Below, in pieces: positions 1-6,357 of a stretch of 6,622 nucleotides of DNA. Every line of letters begins with the position of its first letter. Within the stretch, counting starts at the first letter, position 1. The position numbers were made by a program, and so were the translations under genes. Under the pieces are notes generated by a model. It ran no database searches and was not told the DNA's origin. It saw only the letters and a list, made by a program, of their open reading frames with translations. Source of the stretch: Candidatus Hydrogenedentota bacterium (GTDB lineage Bacteria; Hydrogenedentota; Hydrogenedentia; Hydrogenedentales; SLHB01); the NCBI GenBank assembly GCA_003552765.1, contig PUOI01000031.1, positions 1-6,622 of the forward strand, in the 5' to 3' direction.

Positions 1-2895
1 CCCGCGCCCCTGCGGCCCAAGTCCGCCGAATGGGCTTCAACCGCTCAGCGCGTTCTGGATAAACTCGGCGAATCCGAGGGATACGCCTTGATGCTGGGCA
101 TGGGTTCCGGCGATCTCCTGCGGGAATTGCTGTACCGTAGCGACCTCCACATCGTGGTCGTGGAAGACGACGCGGAGCAGGCGCGCGCGTTGCGCGATGA
201 GTTGGTCGAGACGGGTATGTACGGGCGGCGGGCCGCTGTCATCGAAGCCAAACCCGCCGCGTTCACGTCGCAGCCCTATCTGTTCAGCATGGTGTTGAGT
301 GAGGACGTCGAGGCTGCAGGTATTGATGCCGATGCCCAAGTGCTGGCGAGGCTGCTCGAAGGGTTGCGGCCCTACGGAGGAGTAGCGTACTTGGGCATCT
401 CGCCGGACGCTGAAAACGATTATCCCGGGGCCGCGTACGCGGTGGCCGTGGACCAGCTTTCCGTCGACGCGCCCGCGGACTTTCCACGGGTAGCATCCCG
501 GTTTGAGCAAGAGATAAGCCTGCTGGAAGCGGCGCAGGCCGCGGAGGTTGACCAGCTCTCTGTGGAAAGCTCGGGGGACTTCACCAGCATCAATGATACA
601 GCAGCGCGTTCACAAATGACGCTGGCCGCCAACGTGGAGCCTGTGTCGCAGCACACGCCGGGCGGACAGCCGGGGGCCGCCCTGTTGGACGCGGCGTTGG
701 CCGCTGGCGTGGACGGCTTGTCTATCGAATCCCCCGAGGATTTCCCGCGCCTGATGGCATCAGCCAGCGGTGAAGACCAATCCCAAAGGCTCTCCCGCGT
801 CATTCAGGCCATGGAGGTGGACCAAGTCTCCGTTGAGACGCCCCGGCGCTTCCCAAGCCCTGCATCCCTGGCTTTCCGTGGCGGAAGCCCCAGACAGGCG
901 GATTCAGAACCCCGCAAGGATTTCGTCTTGGCCGTTCGGGGCGGGCCGTTGAGCGGGGCCGGCCAATGGACGCACCAGTACTCGGATCCCTCCAATACCA
1001 ACTTCTCGCCCGATAGCCGGGCCAAGGCGCCGTTGGGGGTACTGTGGTTTGGAGGTCCCTGCAACAACAACATCCTGCCCCGCCATACCCATGGTCCAGT
1101 TCCTCAGGTGGCGGGTGGCCGGATCATTCTGCCCGGAAAGGAAACCATCAGCGCGAGGTGCGTCTACACTGGCCGCGAGATCTGGGAACGCGAGTTTACG
1201 GGGATCGGCCACCCCTTCACCCGGTTGGAAAAGGAAGCGAAGTACCAACAAGGCGAGGCCGTTCACATGTGTTGTGGAGGCGACTCGACGACCGGATTGG
1301 GCGCTAGCTACATCGGAAGCCCATTTGTCTCGTTAGGCGATGCGGTATACGTGCGTTACAAGACCCGCGTATACAAACTGGCGCCGGAATCGGGCGACGT
1401 GGAGGCTGAGTTCCAACTTCCCGTCGATATCGATCGCGAGGGAGAACCCGATTGGGGCTACCTCAGCGTGTGGGAGAATCTACTAATTACGACTGTAGAG
1501 CCCCAAGTCTTTAATGACGATGGCAACGCGCAACCTTTTCAAACAATGGCGGATATCATGAGCAGAGATTGGGATGCTACGTCCAGCAATCAGCTCGTGG
1601 TCATGGATCGGCATAGCGGCGAAGTACTCTGGACTCGCGAAGCCAAGACGGGGTTCCGCCATAACGCCATCGCTGCGGGCGGTGGAAACCTATTCATTAT
1701 TGATGGACTCACTAGGAATGCGGTGGAGCATCTCCAACGGCGCGGGGGGGTTCCGGAGGACGCCGTACTCATGGCGCTGGATCCTCATACCGGGGAAGAA
1801 CGGTGGAAAGAGGATACCAGCATCTTTGGGACGTGGCTTGGCTACTCGGAACAACACGACATTCTCGTTCAAGGAGGACGTCCCGGTGGACTGTTTCAGC
1901 TCGACGACGAACCGGGCGACCGAGTCGCGGCTTATAATGGCCGCACAGGCGCAAGGCTGTGGGAAAAGACACCGAGCGAGTATTACGGTCCTCTATCCAT
2001 CCGGCACAACGAAGTCTACTTGGCTCCGTCCGCGCGTTCCGGTCAAGGATGGGCGCTGGACCTCCATACGGGCGAGGAGAAGCGGCGCGAACAGCGACAC
2101 ACTGGGGAAAGCGCCCGGTGGACTTATAATCGCCGCTACGGCTGCAACACCCACAATGTGAGTGAGCATCTCATCACGTTCCGGTCGGGCGCGGCCGCCT
2201 ATTTTGACCTTGAGCACGATTCCGGCACGGGCTTCTTCGGGGGATTCCGTTCGGGATGCACCAACAACCTAGTGGTGGCGGACGGGGTGGTGAACGCCCC
2301 CGATTACACGCGGACTTGCACATGCAGCTATCAGCATCAGACTTCGCTGGCCATGGTTCACATGCCGGATGATTCCAACATCGAGGCCTGGACCACTTAT
2401 GACGGCGCCGCTCCGGATCCCAAGGGCTATGGACTCAATTTCGGAGCCCCAGGCCGGCGGGTGGACCGGGCCTCTGGGTTAACATGGCATGACGAGAACG
2501 GTACTCACCGCAGGCATCCCTCGGCCATCACCGACAACGGGGACGGTTTAGAGTGGGTAGCCGCATCCGGCCGGGAGTTCAATGGTCAAATCACTGTCTA
2601 CGACCTTCTCGAGACCGAATACATCGTGCGGCTTCATTTCGCGGAACTCGCGGAGGACCTCGAACCCGGGCAGCGAGTGTTTGACGTGCTCATCGACGGC
2701 GAGGAAGTGTTGAGCGGCTACGACATCGCGGCCGAGGCGGGCGGCTGTTTCCGCGGTGTGGTGGAGGAATTCACCGTGGACGCCAACATGACAATGGACA
2801 TCGAACTGCGGAAAGCCGAGGGTTCAGCCCTCGATCCGTTTATCAACGGGGTCGAAGTCCTCGCCAACGATGCCGAACTGGCCGCAGCCAAATAG
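1..2895 (+). CDS. Methyltransferase-like / PQQ-type beta-propeller / malectin-like multidomain protein (5' end outside window)
   Basis: The frame is open from base 1 to the TAG at 2893-2895 (964 codons), so the start is upstream; the TTG at 88 is only an internal codon. Codons about 15-140 look like a Rossmann methyltransferase domain: glycine loop GMGSGD (33-38), acidic end of strand 2 in IVVVEDD, and LRPYGGVAYL near the end. Codons 150-286 carry four VDQLSVE-type repeats. From WTHQY (323) a beta-propeller follows, with PQQ-type turns of the TG-x-x-x-W kind at codons 390, 539, 597 and 649 and weaker ones at 464 and 690. A Cys-Thr-Cys sits at 773-775. Codons about 811-954 are malectin-like (NFGAPG, LHFAE at 878-882, RVFDV at 892), a fold that usually binds carbohydrate. 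I recall this domain order from Planctomycetes-type proteins, where more propeller and a signal peptide precede the Rossmann part. Enzymatic activity and substrate are unknown; an envelope location is inferred. The downstream terminator separates it from the ABC genes. Confidence 0.85.
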   Translation, partial: PAPLRPKSAEWASTAQRVLDKLGESEGYALMLGMGSGDLLRELLYRSDLHIVVVEDDAEQARALRDELVETGMYGRRAAVIEAKPAAFTSQPYLFSMVLSEDVEAAGIDADAQVLARLLEGLRPYGGVAYLGISPDAENDYPGAAYAVAVDQLSVDAPADFPRVASRFEQEISLLEAAQAAEVDQLSVESSGDFTSINDTAARSQMTLAANVEPVSQHTPGGQPGAALLDAALAAGVDGLSIESPEDFPRLMASASGEDQSQRLSRVIQAMEVDQVSVETPRRFPSPASLAFRGGSPRQADSEPRKDFVLAVRGGPLSGAGQWTHQYSDPSNTNFSPDSRAKAPLGVLWFGGPCNNNILPRHTHGPVPQVAGGRIILPGKETISARCVYTGREIWEREFTGIGHPFTRLEKEAKYQQGEAVHMCCGGDSTTGLGASYIGSPFVSLGDAVYVRYKTRVYKLAPESGDVEAEFQLPVDIDREGEPDWGYLSVWENLLITTVEPQVFNDDGNAQPFQTMADIMSRDWDATSSNQLVVMDRHSGEVLWTREAKTGFRHNAIAAGGGNLFIIDGLTRNAVEHLQRRGGVPEDAVLMALDPHTGEERWKEDTSIFGTWLGYSEQHDILVQGGRPGGLFQLDDEPGDRVAAYNGRTGARLWEKTPSEYYGPLSIRHNEVYLAPSARSGQGWALDLHTGEEKRREQRHTGESARWTYNRRYGCNTHNVSEHLITFRSGAAAYFDLEHDSGTGFFGGFRSGCTNNLVVADGVVNAPDYTRTCTCSYQHQTSLAMVHMPDDSNIEAWTTYDGAAPDPKGYGLNFGAPGRRVDRASGLTWHDENGTHRRHPSAITDNGDGLEWVAASGREFNGQITVYDLLETEYIVRLHFAELAEDLEPGQRVFDVLIDGEEVLSGYDIAAEAGGCFRGVVEEFTVDANMTMDIELRKAEGSALDPFINGVEVLANDAELAAAK
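448..858 (+). repeat. Four diverged copies of a VDQLSVE(S/T)P-x-DFPR motif inside the large protein
   Basis: Copies of 14 codons lie at 448-489 (VDQLSVDAPADFPR), 547-588 (VDQLSVESSGDFTS), 709-750 (VDGLSIESPEDFPR) and 817-858 (VDQVSVETPRRFPS). Start-to-start spacings are 33, 54 and 36 codons. Copies 2-4 each follow an Ala/Leu-rich helix-like run (LLEAAQAAE, LLDAALAAG, RVIQAME). Codons differ mostly at third positions where the amino acid is kept (for example gtg/gtt, ctt/ctc, tcc/tct), so the copies are old and look protein-selected rather than recently slipped. The unit resembles the last helix-strand element that normally links the methyltransferase-like domain to the propeller, here apparently multiplied. 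Confidence 0.8.
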
Positions 2896-2919
2896 TATCC
2901 GCTCCACATCCATACCAGA

Positions 2920-2973
2920 CCGCCCTTGGGCCTTTCCGCAAAAGCGCGGAATCCCAGGGGCGGCTGCTTTTTC
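2920..2973 (+). terminator. Intrinsic (Rho-independent) terminator after the multidomain gene
   Basis: The hairpin begins 24 bases after the TAG. The outer stem pairs CCGCCCTTGGG (2920-2930) with CCCAGGGGCGG (2953-2963), 11 pairs including one G-U. The inner stem pairs TTCCGC (2934-2939) with GCGGAA (2946-2951) around a six-base loop, AAAAGC. CTGC and five T residues follow at 2968-2972. This is a textbook G/C-rich stem plus U-run, so the ABC operon downstream probably needs its own promoter. Confidence 0.88.
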
Positions 2974-2987
2974 GTGGAATGGGGGCC

Positions 2988-3023
2988 TCCGGTAGGTTGT
3001 TCCGGTAGTGACAAGTAGGTTGT
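2988..3023. repeat. Short direct repeats in the intergenic region
   Basis: TCCGGTAG occurs at 2988-2995 and again at 3001-3008. GTAGGTTGT occurs at 2992-3000 and again at 3015-3023. The overlapping repeats put a GTAG core at 2992, 3005 and 3015. They lie between the terminator and the first ABC gene and could be leftovers of a duplication or binding sites for a regulator. They are short enough to be chance. Confidence 0.35.
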
Positions 3024-3055
3024 GGAAACGGGTTGCTGTCAGAGGCGTTCCACGC

Positions 3056-3088
3056 TGCCACCTCTTGGCCTGCGTCATCAGAGTGGCA
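3056..3088. promoter_or_regulatory. Inverted repeat upstream of the ABC operon, possible operator
   Basis: TGCCACCTCT (3056-3065) pairs with AGAGTGGCA (3080-3088), giving nine pairs with one bulged C and a 14-base spacer. It ends two bases before the candidate -35 element, a plausible position for a dimeric regulator. No U-run follows, so it is not a terminator. The function is inferred from position only. Confidence 0.35.
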
Positions 3089-3090
3089 AT

Positions 3091-3121
3091 TTGGACGCGA
3101 GATGCCGCCAGCGGTTACAAT
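3091..3121 (+). promoter_or_regulatory. Candidate sigma70-type promoter for the ABC operon
   Basis: TTGGAC (3091-3096) and TACAAT (3116-3121) resemble -35 and -10 elements, each close to consensus. The 19-base spacer is longer than the usual 17, so the match is only fair. Transcription would begin near 3128, giving a leader of about 60 bases before the ATG at 3189. The terminator just upstream makes a promoter in this gap likely, but the exact site is uncertain. Confidence 0.35.
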
Positions 3122-3172
3122 GGTGTCCAACTGGTTTCATGTGTGTTCTCAAAGGAAAGAGCGGCCTAGCTC

Positions 3173-3180
3173 GGAAGGGA
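3173..3180 (+). promoter_or_regulatory. Ribosome-binding site deciding the permease start
   Basis: GGAAGGGA lies eight bases before the ATG at 3189; a second purine run, AGAGG, lies at 3182-3186. An in-frame ATG at 3120 would add 23 residues but has no Shine-Dalgarno sequence and overlaps the candidate -10 box. The 3189 start also places the N-terminal membrane span where FtsX/MacB-type permeases have it. Confidence 0.6.
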
Positions 3181-3188
3181 CAGAGGAT

Positions 3189-4490
3189 ATGAGCATTTGG
3201 TCCATAATTGGCAAGGAAGTCCGGTATAATCGCGCCAATTTCATCATCGGGTTGGTGTGCATTGCGGTGGCCCTGGGTATCGTGGTCGGCGCCATTACGT
3301 TGTTGAGCGCCCACGACATCAAGACGGAGCGGGTGGTCGAGGCCAAGGAACGCGAGACCCGTGAAGCGATGACCAAGCTGGAGGATGATTACCGGCTGAT
3401 GATGCGGGACATGGGATACAACGTCTTGGTGCTTCATGAGGAGCAGTCCATTGAGGACCTGCGCATGCGGGGCGCCCCCGACACGTACATGCCGCAGGAC
3501 TACGTGTTTGAGCTATCCACTGGAGGGATCGAGAACCTGAATCATCTGTTTCCCATTCTTCAGGAGCGCGCCACGTGGCCGGAGAAGGACCGCGAGGTGA
3601 TCTTCTCCGGGACGATGGGCCAAGTCCCGAATTTCGAGAAGCCACAGTTTCTCGATGACGAGGGCCGCTATCGCAATCCCATCCGCGAGACGCTCCCGGA
3701 AGGGGCAATCGAGATAGGGTATGAGATCGCCCGCGCCGAGGACCTCTCCGTAGGCGACACCGTGACGCTGTTCGATGAAGAATTCAGCGTTCACCGGGTT
3801 CATTCCCGCAAGGGAAACGAGGACGATGTGGCGGTCTGGGCCAGCCTGGACAATGTTCAGGAGTGGTTTGACCGGGACGGACAGATCAACGGCATACTCG
3901 CCTTGGAGTGCGTCTGTGATTTCGAACAGTTCGGCTTGGTGGAGGAAGAAGTCCGTGAGATACTGCCGGATACCCAAGTTCTGGAATTCGGCACCATCCT
4001 GCGCGCCCGCTTTGAGGCCCGCGCGCGGGCGGAGGAGATGCATCAGACCGCGGTGCAGCAAGAGCAGGAGTACCGCGAGCAATTGGGCGCGCAACGGGCC
4101 GGCCTCGTTCGCATCATGGTGCCGGTGGTGCTGGTGGGCGCCGCCGTATGGATCTTCTTCCTCATCCTTAACAACGTCAAGGAGCGCCAGGGCGAGATCG
4201 CCATTATGCGCACCGTCGGCGTGGGACAAGGCAAAATCATGGGAATCTTCTTGGTGAAGGCCGCCCTGATGGGTATCGCCGGCGCCTTGATCGGTTACCT
4301 GGCGGGGATGATCGGAGGGGCCGCATGGGAAGGTATCCCCATCTGGCAGGCGGAATTCGGCCGGCTCATAAGCCCGGCATTGGCCGGCTTGGTCCTGATT
4401 GGCGCGCCGGTTCTGACCATCATCGCGGGCTGGATCCCCGCCATGAAGGCGGCGCAGGTGGATCCCGCCGTGATCCTGCGTGAGGAATAG
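3189..4490 (+). CDS. ABC transporter permease, MacB/FtsX type
   Basis: A 433-residue inner-membrane protein. It has a short cytoplasmic N-terminus (WSIIGKEVRYNRANF), membrane span 1 at about residues 18-40, a large extracytoplasmic domain at about 41-305, and three C-terminal spans at about 308-328, 351-379 and 394-417. The cytoplasmic loop NNVKERQGEIAIMRTVG and the tail AQVDPAVILREE are typical of the family, where they couple to the ATPase. Charged, helix-rich stretches flank the outer domain (residues 43-70 and about 275-305) and may form a coiled-coil stalk. The outer domain contains Cys-Val-Cys at 241-243. Permeases of this topology usually transmit ATP-driven motion to periplasmic partners instead of moving solutes across the inner membrane. 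The partner ATPase starts 50 bases downstream. The substrate is unknown; MacB, LolC/E-like or another subfamily cannot be separated by eye. Confidence 0.88.
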   Translation: MSIWSIIGKEVRYNRANFIIGLVCIAVALGIVVGAITLLSAHDIKTERVVEAKERETREAMTKLEDDYRLMMRDMGYNVLVLHEEQSIEDLRMRGAPDTYMPQDYVFELSTGGIENLNHLFPILQERATWPEKDREVIFSGTMGQVPNFEKPQFLDDEGRYRNPIRETLPEGAIEIGYEIARAEDLSVGDTVTLFDEEFSVHRVHSRKGNEDDVAVWASLDNVQEWFDRDGQINGILALECVCDFEQFGLVEEEVREILPDTQVLEFGTILRARFEARARAEEMHQTAVQQEQEYREQLGAQRAGLVRIMVPVVLVGAAVWIFFLILNNVKERQGEIAIMRTVGVGQGKIMGIFLVKAALMGIAGALIGYLAGMIGGAAWEGIPIWQAEFGRLISPALAGLVLIGAPVLTIIAGWIPAMKAAQVDPAVILREE

Positions 4491-4526
4491 CGCCGCACGC
4501 GTTCTCGCGCGTCAACCACAAATTCC

Positions 4527-4534
4527 AGGAGGGG
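4527..4534 (+). promoter_or_regulatory. Strong ribosome-binding site for the GTG-started ATPase gene
   Basis: AGGAGGGG lies six bases before GTG at 4541 and is the best Shine-Dalgarno match in the window. It fixes a GTG start, and the resulting protein has the normal short lead before the first strand of an ABC ATPase. A weak 5-bp hairpin (ACGCG 4497-4501 with CGCGT 4508-4512) lies upstream in the same gap. Confidence 0.75.
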
Positions 4535-4540
4535 AGAGAA

Positions 4541-5209
4541 GTGACCGAAACAGCGGCCTTGCACGTGCACGAAGTCTCGAAATACTACAGCCGCAACGGC
4601 AGACACATCACCGCGATGGAGAATGTCTCCGTTGAGGTTAAGGCCGGAACGTTCATGGTTATTCGCGGGCCAAGCGGAAGCGGCAAGAGCACCTTGTTGC
4701 TGGCCGCGGGAGGATTGTTGCGGCCGGATACGGGCAAGGTGCTGGTGGGGGAGCATGACCTGTACGCGCTTTCCCCGGATCAGCGCACCGTGTTCCGGGG
4801 CAAGAACATCGGATTCGTCTTCCAGCAATTCTACCTCGTTCCCTATTTGACGGTACTCGAAAACGTGAAGATGCCAGGGATCGCCCTTGAGATTGGAGGG
4901 TTGGATGAGCGCGCCGCCGAGTTACTGGGCCGGTTTCAGCTGAGCGAACGCTTGGAGCATTTCCCTTCCGAACTCAGTATTGGGGAACGGCAACGGGTCG
5001 CGTTGGCCCGCGCGCTCATCGCGAAGCCTGGCGTTCTCTTGGCGGATGAACCCACCGGCAACCTCGATGTGGAAAACGAGAAGATCATTGTCGATTGCTT
5101 GTGGGAGTACGCCCAAGACGGGGGCGCGGTATTGATGGCTACCCACGGGCTTCGCACGGATGGATTCGATGAGGTAGTTGAACTAGAAGGCGGCAGACTG
5201 AAAACGTAG
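4541..5209 (+). CDS. ABC transporter ATP-binding protein, MacB/LolD-type
   Basis: A 222-residue stand-alone nucleotide-binding subunit of the usual length for MacB/LolD-type ATPases. It hydrolyses ATP on the cytoplasmic face to drive the permease encoded just upstream. All motifs are present: Walker A GPSGSGKST (43-51), Q-loop Gln95 in VFQQF, ABC signature LSIGERQR (145-152), Walker B VLLADEP with catalytic Glu170, D-loop GNLD (173-176) and switch His202 in ATHG. The signature departs from LSGGQ, with Ile for the first Gly and Glu for Gln. LSxGE variants are, as I recall, seen in related ATPases, so activity is probably intact. The start is GTG with a strong ribosome-binding site. A gap of 55 bases separates it from the next gene. 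Confidence 0.94.
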   Translation: MTETAALHVHEVSKYYSRNGRHITAMENVSVEVKAGTFMVIRGPSGSGKSTLLLAAGGLLRPDTGKVLVGEHDLYALSPDQRTVFRGKNIGFVFQQFYLVPYLTVLENVKMPGIALEIGGLDERAAELLGRFQLSERLEHFPSELSIGERQRVALARALIAKPGVLLADEPTGNLDVENEKIIVDCLWEYAQDGGAVLMATHGLRTDGFDEVVELEGGRLKT

Positions 5210-5218
5210 CGTTGCCCA

Positions 5219-5232
5219 GGCCAATCGTGGCC
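5219..5232 (+). other. Small intercistronic hairpin
   Basis: GGCCA (5219-5223) and TGGCC (5228-5232) form a perfect five-pair stem with the four-base loop ATCG. It begins nine bases after the ATPase stop. No U-run follows, and AAGGAG for the next gene is 19 bases further on, so it is not a terminator. It may slow 3' decay or be incidental. Confidence 0.3.
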
Positions 5233-5264
5233 GAACGCAGAGCAATCACAAAAGGAGTTCCACA

Positions 5265-6278
5265 ATGGTGTCACATGCCGTATCCCTCGTGAAGCGTGTC
5301 AAGTATCTCGTCTTGCTTGCGGGCGTTATTGCGCTCGCCGCTCCGGCGGGGGCCTGTCCCATTCCGGTGTATCAATACTCCCTTGAATGGTGGGAGCGCG
5401 ATCCCTACGAGATCTATGTCTACGACAACGAAGACCTCACCGAAGAACAGACCGAATTGATCGAACGCCTTAAGCGCATCTCGGAAGGTAACGACGAGAA
5501 TACGCCAGCGAATGTCCGGCTTCGCCTTGTGCGGTCCGACTCGGAGGACCGGCTTCGGGCGCACTCGGCGTTGCGCGGAGAAGAGCCCGAGACCTTTCCG
5601 TGGATGGTGGTCTACTATCCATCCATCTCCTCGCATTCGCGCGAACCGATCTGGATGGGCGAATTGAGCGAAGACAACCTCGAGAACCTATTGGATTCCC
5701 CAAAACGCCAAGAGATTAGCAAACGTCTTCTGGATCGCACATCGGTGGTCTGGTTGCTGTTGGAGAGCGGGAATTCCAGTTCCGACGACGAGGCCGCGGC
5801 TCTGATGGAGGAGGAGGTTCAGCGCCTGGAGGAGACGTTGGTTCCCTCCGATCCCAGCGCCTTTGCCTTGGACGACATTCCAATCTTTGATATCAAGTTC
5901 GAAACGATGCGGATGTCGCGCGATGACGAGGCGGAGCGCATGTTCGTCAAGATGTTGACCAAGAGCGAGGTTGATCTCCATGAATATGAAGATCAACCCA
6001 TGCTGTTTCCGCTCTTTGGCCGGGGCCTAATCATGTATGCCCTGGTGGGCCGGGGGATAAACCCACACATGATTCGGGACGCCGCCGAATTTCTCACGGG
6101 ACCGTGTTCGTGCACCGTGAAGTCGCTCAATCCCGGTGTGGACATCATCACATCGGTGGACTGGGCAGGGAACGTCGAGCAAGTGTCCGAGGACTTCGCC
6201 ACCGAGGATCCCGCCGGCTTGGGCGGCTTCATGGATGGCGTTGATCAAGCTGGACAAGAAGATCCCGGCATCGAATAA
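5265..6278 (+). CDS. Exported conserved protein of unknown function, ABC-operon partner
   Basis: A 337-residue protein; AAGGAG (5252-5257) lies seven bases before the ATG. It has a signal peptide: basic residues Lys10-Arg11-Lys13, a hydrophobic core 14-26, and PAGA before Cys31. The cut could be signal peptidase I (Ala-Gly-Ala) or a poor lipobox with Cys31 lipidated, since position -3 is Ala rather than Leu. The mature protein opens with PIPVYQYSLEWWERDPY, followed by strand-helix units (EIYVYDN, then FPWMVVYYP) that recall a thioredoxin-like fold without a CxxC site. The middle contains a DSPKRQEISKRLL helix and WLLLESG. The C-terminal part has FPLFGRGLIMYALVGRGI and Cys-Ser-Cys at 281-283, ending in an acidic tail. 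I recall similar proteins from Planctomycetes/Verrucomicrobia-type bacteria but know no function. Its place between an ABC pair and a binding protein suggests a periplasmic partner. Confidence 0.8.
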   Translation: MVSHAVSLVKRVKYLVLLAGVIALAAPAGACPIPVYQYSLEWWERDPYEIYVYDNEDLTEEQTELIERLKRISEGNDENTPANVRLRLVRSDSEDRLRAHSALRGEEPETFPWMVVYYPSISSHSREPIWMGELSEDNLENLLDSPKRQEISKRLLDRTSVVWLLLESGNSSSDDEAAALMEEEVQRLEETLVPSDPSAFALDDIPIFDIKFETMRMSRDDEAERMFVKMLTKSEVDLHEYEDQPMLFPLFGRGLIMYALVGRGINPHMIRDAAEFLTGPCSCTVKSLNPGVDIITSVDWAGNVEQVSEDFATEDPAGLGGFMDGVDQAGQEDPGIE

Positions 6279-6297
6279 GCTGATTTCCGAACTGGTT

Positions 6298-6336
6298 CGC
6301 CGGGACCGGTGGTCATACAGGGCCACGGTCCCGGCG
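6298..6336 (+). other. Strong intercistronic hairpin without a U-run
   Basis: CGCCGGGACCGGTGG (6298-6312) pairs with CCACGGTCCCGGCG (6323-6336), 14 pairs with one bulged G at 6309 and the ten-base loop TCATACAGGG. It fills half of the gap after the exported-protein gene and ends nine bases before the next ribosome-binding site. TTCGCATCC follows, so there is no intrinsic-terminator tail. It could block 3' exonucleases, host processing, or limit expression of the last gene. Confidence 0.6.
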
Positions 6337-6345
6337 TTCGCATCC

Positions 6346-6351
6346 AAGGAG
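6346..6351 (+). promoter_or_regulatory. Ribosome-binding site deciding the start of the ModA-like gene
   Basis: AAGGAG lies six bases before GTG at 6358. The same frame is open further upstream to an ATG at 6235, which overlaps the preceding gene by 44 bases. No comparable site was seen in front of that ATG, and the extra 41 residues would place a charged stretch before the membrane anchor. GTG 6358 is therefore preferred. Confidence 0.65.
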
Positions 6352-6357
6352 AACGGT

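Noticed and set aside
448..858. The four repeats as a CRISPR array or tandem DNA repeat
   Set aside because: DNA copies differ at many third codon positions and spacings are uneven (99, 162 and 108 bases). The similarity is at protein level and in frame.
1574..2161. Second + strand frame of 195 codons inside the propeller region
   Set aside because: It is a frame shadow of the large gene; the main frame carries clear PQQ-type propeller turns throughout this region.
88..2895. TTG at 88 as the true start of the large protein
   Set aside because: The same frame is open to base 1 and the residues before 88 continue the Rossmann domain (a helix leading into the glycine loop), so the gene starts outside the window.
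3513..4229. Long minus-strand open frame of 238 codons
   Set aside because: It lies entirely opposite the permease gene, shows no recognisable motif or membrane pattern, and has no convincing ribosome-binding site. Long antisense frames are common in GC-rich DNA.
4497..4512. Hairpin after the permease gene as a terminator
   Set aside because: It has only five pairs and no U-run, and a strong ribosome-binding site for the ATPase follows closely, so read-through is expected.
4295..4828. Minus-strand open frame of 177 codons spanning the permease-ATPase junction
   Set aside because: It crosses two well-supported + strand genes and has no recognisable domain.
6235..6357. Upstream ATG at 6235 as the start of the ModA-like protein
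   Set aside because: The GTG at 6358 has AAGGAG at ideal spacing and places the membrane anchor at the N-terminus. The upstream extension would also be translated through the 14-pair hairpin.
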